A stretch of DNA of 5,585 nt, taken from positions 1-5,585 of the forward strand of contig JACZQS010000185.1 of NCBI GenBank assembly GCA_022545625.1, in the 5' to 3' direction. The DNA is from Pseudomonadota bacterium. Its GTDB lineage: Bacteria; Pseudomonadota; Gammaproteobacteria; GCA-001735895. The notes beneath the pieces are model-generated. The model was not told the DNA's origin. It saw nothing but the letters and a program-made list of their open reading frames with translations, and did no database searches. Below, one piece after another: positions 1 through 4,994 of this stretch (positions are counted from its first letter, which is position 1; each line of letters begins with the position of its first letter). Position numbers and translations under genes: made by a program.

Positions 1-1
1 C

Positions 2-349
2 CACTCGCTCACCGCCGTGATGGATCTGGTCAAGGACGGCGAGCGCGTCGTCGGCGCCTGGGGGGTCGATTACGCGGGCGGCGCGCTGGTCGCCTACGCC
101 GCGCGCACGGTGATCTTGTGCGCCGGCGGCGGCTCGGGGCTGTTCTACGTCAACGACAATCCGCCGCAGGTGACCGGCGACGGCTATGTGCTGGGCGCGC
201 GCGCGGGCGTGCCGCTGCTCGGCCTCGAGATGATCGATTTCCAGGCGATGTGTTGCTCGCCGAAGGAGCTGTTTGGTTTCGCCCCTCACCCAACCGGCTT
301 CATCAACGCCGGCGATGAGCTTCCCATCTATCAAAGCACCCATATATAA
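2..349 (+). CDS. Fragment of a fumarate reductase / L-aspartate oxidase-type FAD flavoprotein, 5' truncated by the window edge
   Basis: The frame is open from base 2 to the TAA at 347-349 with no true start inside the window (first codons read H-S-L-T-A), so this is an internal piece. Seen: a strand ending TVILCAGGGSG followed by a TGDGYVLGARAG stretch, the usual succinate dehydrogenase / fumarate reductase / NadB-type signature in which a Gly-rich turn precedes T-G-D-G and an A-G dipeptide. After it comes LGLEMIDFQ, the position where relatives have a segment like MEFVQFHP, then PTGFINAG. The family normally runs to 500-600 residues with a capping and a C-terminal helical domain; both are absent. 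The last dozen residues (about DELPIYQSTHI) do not look like the family and probably lie beyond a sequence junction. GC is about 70 percent, far above the rest of the window. Substrate cannot be told; these enzymes oxidise or reduce dicarboxylates or related substrates through FAD. Family call fairly firm, intact gene very unlikely. Confidence 0.6.
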   Translation, partial: HSLTAVMDLVKDGERVVGAWGVDYAGGALVAYAARTVILCAGGGSGLFYVNDNPPQVTGDGYVLGARAGVPLLGLEMIDFQAMCCSPKELFGFAPHPTGFINAGDELPIYQSTHI

Positions 350-350
350 T
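305..350. other. Abrupt composition junction, likely assembly chimera or recombination breakpoint
   Basis: Left of this interval the DNA is GC-rich (42 of 60 bases at both 1-60 and 181-240) with strongly GC-biased codons; right of it the DNA is moderate (24 of 60 at 361-420) and stays so to the window end. The flavoprotein reading frame loses family-like sequence here and stops at 347-349, while the next gene belongs to a lipid A operon whose usual upstream neighbour is lpxA. No insertion-sequence ends, integrase, tRNA or target-site duplication can be seen. The exact base of the break cannot be fixed from sequence alone. Inference: two unrelated molecules joined. Confidence 0.6.
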
Positions 351-378
351 GTGTCGCATAATAATTATCAATTTCGCT

Positions 379-1323
379 ATGTCTCAGACACTCAAGATCG
401 CTGTTATCGGTGTTGGCCATTTAGGAAAATGGCATGCTGACAAATATGCTGCCTCACCCGATTGCGATTTGCTGGCGGTCGTCGACAACAACCCGAAAAA
501 CGCAGAGCAAATCGCTCAAAAACATGGGACCCGAGCAGTTAGCGACTACCATGACATCCTGTCCCAGGTCGACGCGGTCAGTCTCGCTGTCCCAACCAGC
601 CTGCATTATAAAATTGCGCGAGATATTCTGGAAGCAGGAATTCACTGTTTGATAGAAAAACCGATCACTGAAACGATCGAGGAAGCATCCACATTGATCG
701 AAATCGCCCAAAAAAATCGCCTCGTGCTACAGGTCGGACATATCGTAAGATTTAACAGTGTGATGATGGATATAGGCGAATTGCTACAGGAACCGCAGTT
801 TATCGAGTCCACGCGTCTTGCTCCTTTTACCTCGAGGTCGACCGATATTAGCGTAATCCTGGATTTAATGATTCATGATATCGACATCATCCTGAACCTG
901 ATTGACAGTCCTGTTAAGCATATTTCCGCCAGTGGGCTTTCGGTATTGTCAGATAGCATCGATATAGCAAATGCGCGTATAGAATTCGAAAATGAATGTG
1001 TAGCAAATGTTACCGCGAGTCGAATCAGCCAGAAACATGAGCAAAAACTACGCATATTTCAAAAAGATATGTATATTTCAGCCGATCTCCTGAAGAAAAT
1101 TTTATCGATAAACCGCAAGGGGAAAACCGATAACGAGGCCGGGTTTAAGAATATCACCCATGAAGAACGCAGCTATGGCGATAATGACGCGTTGAATCTC
1201 GAAATACAGGATTTTATTGCGGCAATTAAGAACGGGAGACGCCCAAAGGTAAATGGCGAAGACGGCAAACGAGCCCTGGAAACCGCGATAGAGATAACCT
1301 CTCAAATTAAGGCCGCAATATGA
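379..1323 (+). CDS. gnnA: GnnA-like UDP-N-acetylglucosamine 3-dehydrogenase (Gfo/Idh/MocA family)
   Basis: Predicted cytoplasmic NAD-dependent oxidoreductase of 314 residues that would oxidise the 3-hydroxyl of UDP-GlcNAc to the 3-keto sugar, the first step toward 2,3-diamino lipid A. Seen: N-terminal Rossmann fold with GVGHLG at 11-16 and D36 at the end of the second strand (typical for NAD ribose), PTSLH at 72-76, the family EKP motif at 93-95, VGHIVRFN at 119-126, and DLMIHDID at 162-169, which carries the catalytic-type Asp and His of this family. Length is normal. The frame also has an ATG at 349, but its extra residues (MCRIIIINFA) are not family-like, so the ATG at 379 directly before the first strand is preferred; neither has a clear Shine-Dalgarno, perhaps because the true leader was lost at the junction. 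The stop overlaps the next start (ATGA). The family is certain; the specific substrate is inferred from the neighbours: the pair with a GnnB-like aminotransferase and lpxB matches the Acidithiobacillus ferrooxidans arrangement. Alternative: another UDP-sugar 3-dehydrogenase, such as the Wlb type. Confidence 0.85.
   Translation: MSQTLKIAVIGVGHLGKWHADKYAASPDCDLLAVVDNNPKNAEQIAQKHGTRAVSDYHDILSQVDAVSLAVPTSLHYKIARDILEAGIHCLIEKPITETIEEASTLIEIAQKNRLVLQVGHIVRFNSVMMDIGELLQEPQFIESTRLAPFTSRSTDISVILDLMIHDIDIILNLIDSPVKHISASGLSVLSDSIDIANARIEFENECVANVTASRISQKHEQKLRIFQKDMYISADLLKKILSINRKGKTDNEAGFKNITHEERSYGDNDALNLEIQDFIAAIKNGRRPKVNGEDGKRALETAIEITSQIKAAI
1308..1312 (+). promoter_or_regulatory. Ribosome binding site of the GnnB-like gene, inside the end of gnnA
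   Basis: TAAGG lies 7 bases before the ATG at 1320. Together with the ATGA stop/start overlap this fixes the start of the aminotransferase and points to translational coupling with the dehydrogenase. Confidence 0.6.
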
Positions 1324-2414
1324 ACATACCCATGGTTGATCTGAAGCGTCAATACGAAAACCTGAAATCTGAAATTGACCCTGCACTACTACAATCGCTA
1401 TCCGAGTCATGTTTTATACTTGGCCCAAATGTGGAGGCTTTTGAGCGGGAAACGGCCGACTACCTCGAAGTCAGGCACGCACTTGGCTGCGCGTCTGGTA
1501 CTGATGCATTACACCTGGCTTTGCTTACCGCGGGAATTAAACCCGGTGACGAAATTATTACCACGGCATTCACATTTGCCGCCACCGGCGAAGCCATTCG
1601 ATACCTCGGCGCAAGACCGGTATTTGTCGATATTCAGGCCGATACCTTGAATATCGATCCACAGAAAGTGAACGCCGCTGTTACTGACAGGACCCGGGTA
1701 ATACTGCCAGTACACCTGTTTGGCCGGGCCGCAGACATGGATGAATTACAGGCTATTGCGGAGCAATATGACTTGCTGATCATAGAAGACTGTGCACAAT
1801 CGTTTGGCAGTCGATACCGTGGACGAATGACCGGCGCCCTGGGCCAGGCGGGGGCGTTTAGTTTTTACCCAAGCAAGAATCTTGGCGCTTATGGCGACGG
1901 GGGGCTGATATCCACAAATGACGATGAAGTTGCCAAGCAAATTCGAATTTATCGTAATCACGGCAGCAGCCACAGATACCACCACGATGTAATCGGTTAC
2001 AACAGCAGGCTGGATGAATTGCAGGCGGTGATTCTGCGTATTAAACTGAAGCATATTGATGAATTCAATCAAAATCGCTTACGAGTAGCGCAGACTTATA
2101 ATCGGCTGCTTGCGGATACTGAACTAGAGCTTCCAGCGATTCCTGATGACCGGGATCATGTGTTTCATCAATACACATTATTAGCCGACAATCGTGATCA
2201 ACTGCGAGATTCGGTACTCTCCCAAAAAATTGCCTGCGCAATCTATTACCCGGTCCCATTGCACCGACAGCAGGCATTTGCCGATACCAATACCACGGCA
2301 CTACCGGTTACCGATGATATCTCTCAGCGTTGTCTATCGTTTCCGATATTCCCCGAGATGACCGAACAACAGGTCGAGACCGTTTGTGAAGCGATATTGG
2401 ACGCCTGTGCCTGA
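1320..2414 (+). CDS. gnnB: GnnB-like PLP-dependent sugar aminotransferase (DegT/DnrJ/EryC1/StrS family)
   Basis: Predicted cytoplasmic aminotransferase of 364 residues that would transfer an amino group, usually from glutamate, to the 3-keto group made by the upstream dehydrogenase, giving UDP-2-acetamido-3-amino-2,3-dideoxyglucose. Seen: the N-terminal MVDLKRQY and FILGPNVEAFE blocks of the family, SGTDAL at 59-64 (phosphate binding), EDCAQ at 156-160 with D157 placed to contact the pyridine nitrogen and Q160, and SFYPSKNLGAYGDGG with K186 as the PLP-bearing lysine. Further on come YRNHG, GYNSRLDELQA, YYPVPLH and the C-terminal CLSFPIFPEM block. All catalytic positions are present and the length is typical. 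The start is set by the ATGA overlap with the dehydrogenase and a TAAGG site 7 bases upstream. The family is certain. The function is inferred from position: in Acidithiobacillus ferrooxidans gnnA and gnnB lie between lpxA and lpxB. Close relatives act on other keto-sugars, for example in O-antigen synthesis, so the substrate is likely but not proved. Confidence 0.87.
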   Translation: MNIPMVDLKRQYENLKSEIDPALLQSLSESCFILGPNVEAFERETADYLEVRHALGCASGTDALHLALLTAGIKPGDEIITTAFTFAATGEAIRYLGARPVFVDIQADTLNIDPQKVNAAVTDRTRVILPVHLFGRAADMDELQAIAEQYDLLIIEDCAQSFGSRYRGRMTGALGQAGAFSFYPSKNLGAYGDGGLISTNDDEVAKQIRIYRNHGSSHRYHHDVIGYNSRLDELQAVILRIKLKHIDEFNQNRLRVAQTYNRLLADTELELPAIPDDRDHVFHQYTLLADNRDQLRDSVLSQKIACAIYYPVPLHRQQAFADTNTTALPVTDDISQRCLSFPIFPEMTEQQVETVCEAILDACA

Positions 2415-3540
2415 CCCACACATTATGATACTGGTCGGCGAAGCTTCCGGTGATGCTCATGCGGCCGAATTCGTTAGCCACATCAGACAATTAAACCCGG
2501 ATATTTTCATCAGCGGTATGGGCGCTACCGAAATGCAGAAAGCGGGTGTCGAAGTGTTTTTCGACTCATCGGCAATCGCGGTAATGGGTTTGATCGAGGT
2601 GCTAAAACACTGGATTGATATCAAACGCGCGATGGCGATAGTCAAACAGCAGCTTGACAAAACGCGCCCCGATCTACTGGTGTTGGTCGACTATCCAGAA
2701 TTTAATCTGAAAATGGCGCGTCACGCCCGCGAGCTTGGCATCAGGGTTTTATTTTATATCAGTCCCCAGGTATGGGCATGGCGACCCAGGCGAATCCATA
2801 AAATTGGACGCCTGATCGATCATATGGCGGTGATATTCAAGTTTGAAAAGGCCTACTACGAACGGGCCAATATTCCGGTAAGTTTTGTCGGACATCCACT
2901 GGTGGATAAGGTTATTAGTTCTCGTTCACCTGATGTGGTCAGGCCACAATTGGGATTGGGTCAAGACACAACAGTGATTGGTCTGTTTCCCGGAAGCCGT
3001 AAAAGCGAAATTGACCGACTCTTGCCATTGATGCTTGCTACAGCAAGGCAAATGTCGGAGACAAAGCAACAACTGCAATTTGTGCTTCCCGTCGCCGCGG
3101 AATTAGACCTTGATGCTATCAAACGGCAATGCGATCAGTCACAGCTTGATATCAAGGTTAGCCGGGATAATATCTACGACTTGATCACCTGCTGTGACAG
3201 TATTATTTCCTGCTCTGGCACTGTAACTCTCGAAATAGCGTTACTCGGTGTGCCGATGTGTATTGTCTATAAAATGTCGGGGATATCGTACGCGGTAATA
3301 AGCCGCCTAATTACGATTCCACATGTAGGACTGGTCAATATCGTTGCGGAAAAATCCGTGGTCCAGGAATTTCTGCAAAATGATGCAACAGTTGATAATG
3401 TCAGTCGGGAAATGATCAAAATTATCGATGACAGGGATTATCGTAAACGAATAACGAACGGCCTTTTGACAGTCCGTGAAAATCTGGGCGAAGGCGGCGG
3501 TTCAGCCCAAATGGCAAGGCTTGTGTTATCGTTTCTTTAA
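2407..3540 (+). CDS. lpxB: Lipid-A-disaccharide synthase LpxB
   Basis: Glycosyltransferase family 19 enzyme at the inner face of the cytoplasmic membrane. It joins lipid X (a 2,3-diacylated sugar 1-phosphate) to the matching UDP-2,3-diacyl-glucosamine and releases UDP, forming the lipid A disaccharide. Numbered from the GTG at 2407 (377 residues; E. coli LpxB has 382): GEASGDAHAA from 11, GMGATEMQKAG at 37-47, VLVDYPEFN at 92-100 with D95 matching the conserved catalytic-type aspartate, ISPQVWAWRPRR at 118-129, VGHPLVD at 161-167, PGSRKSEI at 195-202, and the donor-binding stretch CSGTVTLE at 269-276. The protein ends normally with no break. Start choice: GTG at 2407 overlaps the end of the aminotransferase by 8 bases and leaves a normal short lead before the first strand; an upstream in-frame GTG at 2386 would add 7 residues, and ATG at 2425 would cut the first strand. 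If the upstream pair makes the diamino sugar, this LpxB must accept amide-linked substrates. Confidence 0.95.
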   Translation: MPDPHIMILVGEASGDAHAAEFVSHIRQLNPDIFISGMGATEMQKAGVEVFFDSSAIAVMGLIEVLKHWIDIKRAMAIVKQQLDKTRPDLLVLVDYPEFNLKMARHARELGIRVLFYISPQVWAWRPRRIHKIGRLIDHMAVIFKFEKAYYERANIPVSFVGHPLVDKVISSRSPDVVRPQLGLGQDTTVIGLFPGSRKSEIDRLLPLMLATARQMSETKQQLQFVLPVAAELDLDAIKRQCDQSQLDIKVSRDNIYDLITCCDSIISCSGTVTLEIALLGVPMCIVYKMSGISYAVISRLITIPHVGLVNIVAEKSVVQEFLQNDATVDNVSREMIKIIDDRDYRKRITNGLLTVRENLGEGGGSAQMARLVLSFL

Positions 3541-3636
3541 TCACTGTTAAATAAAGCTGGCTTGTAGCAGGCAAGTGAATATCTAACTACTATCGCTTTG
3601 TCGCAATTATTAGCCTGGAGGTAGTATTCAATTCTT

Positions 3637-3658
3637 GGTTGACACAATCAGGTCAACC
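3637..3658. repeat. Perfect 7-bp inverted repeat enclosing a TTGACA box
   Basis: GGTTGAC at 3637-3643 and its exact reverse complement GTCAACC at 3652-3658 are separated by 8 bases. It lies about 100 bases after lpxB. No run of T follows on either strand, so it is not a standard terminator. A consensus -35 hexamer TTGACA (3639-3644) sits in the left arm, but the best -10 candidate 17 bases on (ATTTAT, 3662-3667) matches only 3 of 6. It could be an operator, an RNA hairpin in the lpxB 3' end, or chance. Confidence 0.35.
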
Positions 3659-3719
3659 GTAATTTATCCTCTTGCTAAACCAGCAGTAATTATAGAACCT
3701 GCATTATATTTCAGGATGG

Positions 3720-3750
3720 ACAATTAATGATTTCAGGCGAAATTAATTGT
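3720..3750. repeat. AT-rich inverted repeat downstream of the convergent genes
   Basis: ACAATTAAT at 3720-3728 is matched by ATTAATTGT at 3742-3750 (9 of 9 bases) around a 13-base centre. A longer alternative fold pairs seven outer bases, skips three, then pairs ATTTC with GAAAT around an AGGC loop. It lies just beyond the stop of the minus-strand gene and far from a T run. It could protect the 3' end of that mRNA or help end transcription; this is inference. Confidence 0.35.
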
Positions 3751-3765
3751 GATATTTTATATCAC
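3749..3765. terminator. Palindromic hairpin at the end of the minus-strand gene, possible weak terminator
   Basis: GTGATAT at 3749-3755 and ATATCAC at 3759-3765 are perfect reverse complements around three T, and the right arm covers the TGA stop (3762-3764) of the minus-strand gene. On the minus strand the hairpin is followed by AATTAATTT, not a clean T run, and the stem is AT-rich, so as an intrinsic terminator it is weak. It is the best terminator candidate between the two converging transcripts. Confidence 0.35.
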
Positions 3766-4811
3766 GTTTCCACGGGATAACCCGCATCGATCCAGTTCGG
3801 CATGCCACTGTGGCTGATACAAACCAGGTGATCCAGCCCCTGCATATTCAGGTTGGTAAACGCGGTCTGGGCACGACGCCCCGAACGACAATAAACGTAT
3901 ACCTGCTGGTACTGGTTGAATAAATCAATATGCTCGTTTTCGGTGCCAAACGGGATATTTCGACTACCCGGAACATGCGCCTTTGCATACTCTTCCGGGG
4001 TTCGGTTATCCACAATCAGACTTTGCTCCGGGAGTGATTGCCATACATCGTGCAAGTTATTCATATCGAAGTCGTGTAGCAAATAACGATTCGGATCGAA
4101 GTTAATTCCAACACTCATGTTGGCCGGTACTGCTTCGTTAATTTTTTTCGGCAAATCCAGGTTCAAATTATTCATCAGGTCGATAAATTCCTGTTTGGGG
4201 CGATTACCCCCGAGGCGGGAATTCCAGCGTTTCTCTTCTCCTATAGTGGAGGATATTCTGCCGTTATAATCGTGCGCGGGATAAACTCGTACTTCATCCC
4301 CGAGAGGAAATAACTTATCGGTGATACTGTCGTACAAGACCGCTGGATCACCGCCCTGGAAATCAGTTCTCCCGCAGCCTCTAATTAACAGCGTGTCACC
4401 GGTGAACACCATACCGTCGACGAAGTAACTGGTACAGGCGGCGGTGTGCCCTGGTGTTGCAATGGCTTTAATTTTGTAATTTCCGAGAGCAAGTTCTTCA
4501 CCGTCTTTTATCGATATATCGATGGCCTGGATTCCCGAGGCTTCGCCAAACACTATTCTGGCACCGGTCGTCTGGCGAATCTTTCCGGCCGATGTTACAT
4601 GGTCGGCATGAGCGTGAGTTTCTATCGAGTAGAGCAACTCAATGCCCAACTCGTTGATTATCTCGATATCCCGATCAAACAATTCGCGCACAGGATCGAT
4701 GATCGCTCCTTCCTGGGATTCCGCATCTACCAGTAAATAACTGTAGGTACAGCTCTCCCGGTCGTAAAGTTGTTTCACCATCAGGGATGGTCGTGTATTG
4801 GGAATCGTCAT
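3762..4811 (-). CDS. Persulfide dioxygenase-rhodanese fusion (ETHE1-like metallo-beta-lactamase fold plus C-terminal rhodanese)
   Basis: Predicted cytoplasmic enzyme of sulfide detoxification: the first domain oxidises glutathione persulfide (or another low-molecular-weight persulfide) with oxygen to sulfite, and the rhodanese domain moves sulfane sulfur between thiols, sulfite and thiosulfate. Numbered from the ATG at 4811 (349 residues): QLYDRESCTYSYLL at 14-27 is typical of ETHE1 proteins. The metal motif THAHADH holds H66, H68, D70 and H71; H122 is in TPGHT and D139 in FTGDTL. By comparison with human ETHE1, the iron ligands should be H66, H122 and D139. LIRGCGRTDFQGGD at 142-155 is the ETHE1-type signature that separates these from glyoxalase II, and H180 follows in YPAHD. 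The rhodanese domain covers about 255-349, with the active-site loop CRSGRRA starting at C308 and an ending HSGMPNWIDAGYPVE. The fusion resembles the known PRF of Burkholderia phytofirmans. The frame is open to an ATG at 4892, but the extra 27 residues are not family-like, and AAGAGGAG precedes 4811. Confidence 0.92.
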   Translation of the reverse strand: MTIPNTRPSLMVKQLYDRESCTYSYLLVDAESQEGAIIDPVRELFDRDIEIINELGIELLYSIETHAHADHVTSAGKIRQTTGARIVFGEASGIQAIDISIKDGEELALGNYKIKAIATPGHTAACTSYFVDGMVFTGDTLLIRGCGRTDFQGGDPAVLYDSITDKLFPLGDEVRVYPAHDYNGRISSTIGEEKRWNSRLGGNRPKQEFIDLMNNLNLDLPKKINEAVPANMSVGINFDPNRYLLHDFDMNNLHDVWQSLPEQSLIVDNRTPEEYAKAHVPGSRNIPFGTENEHIDLFNQYQQVYVYCRSGRRAQTAFTNLNMQGLDHLVCISHSGMPNWIDAGYPVET

Positions 4812-4822
4812 GTTATTCAAAG

Positions 4823-4830
4823 CTCCTCTT
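4823..4830 (-). promoter_or_regulatory. Ribosome binding site supporting the 4811 start
   Basis: On the minus strand AAGAGGAG occupies 4830-4823, with 11 bases to the ATG at 4811. The spacing is slightly long, but it is the strongest Shine-Dalgarno match near any start of this gene and favours 4811 over the upstream ATG at 4892, which has none. Confidence 0.5.
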
Positions 4831-4914
4831 GATGTGATGCCAGGCGTCAGACATCTTGCGATGTTACCAGTACCAACGACTGTCGGCCGCATTGGTTATA
4901 CGCTGAACCGTTAA

Positions 4915-4920
4915 TTTATA
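4915..4920 (-). promoter_or_regulatory. Candidate -10 box for the persulfide dioxygenase-rhodanese gene
   Basis: Read on the minus strand the hexamer is TATAAA, 5 of 6 to the sigma-70 consensus. No good -35 is found at 16-18 bases upstream (best 3 of 6), which would fit a promoter needing an activator. It would give an untranslated leader of roughly 95-100 bases before the ATG at 4811. Confidence 0.35.
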
Positions 4921-4938
4921 CTAAATTGAACTAGTATA
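4917..4938. promoter_or_regulatory. Inverted repeat, putative operator between divergent genes
   Basis: TATACTA at 4917-4923 and TAGTATA at 4932-4938 are exact reverse complements around an 8-base centre (AATTGAAC). One arm overlaps the candidate minus-strand -10 box, the usual place for a repressor site. It also lies upstream of the plus-strand membrane protein, so one regulator could control both. A 7-8-7 layout fits a dimeric helix-turn-helix protein; no regulator gene is in the window. AT-richness raises the chance of a random match. Confidence 0.4.
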
Positions 4939-4994
4939 TTGATAATGGCTTATTTGCGTGGCATTTTATTATCGAATCTATATTATCCCGCCCG

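Larger units (their letters stand above)
4812..4994. other. Divergent intergenic region between the sulfur enzyme and the NERD protein
   Basis: These 183 bases carry the control signals for both genes: the minus-strand ribosome site, the TATAAA box and the inverted repeat listed separately. For the plus-strand gene only weak signals are seen, such as GATAAT at 4941-4946 and TATATT at 4979-4984, neither with a good -35 at normal distance. No small gene or known RNA motif was recognised. Confidence 0.5.

Noticed and set aside
1..349. Mobile element or genomic-island end as the cause of the junction
   Set aside because: No terminal inverted repeats, transposase, integrase, tRNA or target duplication could be found nearby.
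315..440. Short open frame bridging the junction and the start of the dehydrogenase
   Set aside because: It overlaps the well-supported dehydrogenase, has no family resemblance and does not look like the C-terminus of LpxA.
1746..2301. Long minus-strand open frames inside the aminotransferase gene, and similar ones within the dehydrogenase and lpxB
   Set aside because: They lie opposite genes with full sets of conserved motifs and show no protein family features of their own.
3635..3727. A 30-residue open frame (TTG at 3635, or rare ATT at 3626) after a GGAGG at 3617-3621
   Set aside because: Spacing from GGAGG to TTG is 13 bases, ATT starts are very rare, and the peptide has no recognisable features.
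3748..3765. CRP-like palindrome (TGTGA ... TCAC)
   Set aside because: The half-sites are 9 bases apart instead of the 6 required for CRP, and it lies over a gene end rather than a promoter.
4812..4892. N-terminal extension of the sulfur enzyme to the ATG at 4892
   Set aside because: The added 27 residues are not like ETHE1 proteins, no Shine-Dalgarno precedes 4892, and a good one precedes 4811.
4812..4994. Sigma-54 promoter for the sulfur gene, as in FisR-controlled systems
   Set aside because: Stretches beginning TGGCA or TGGTA occur, but none has the GC element at the correct -12 spacing.
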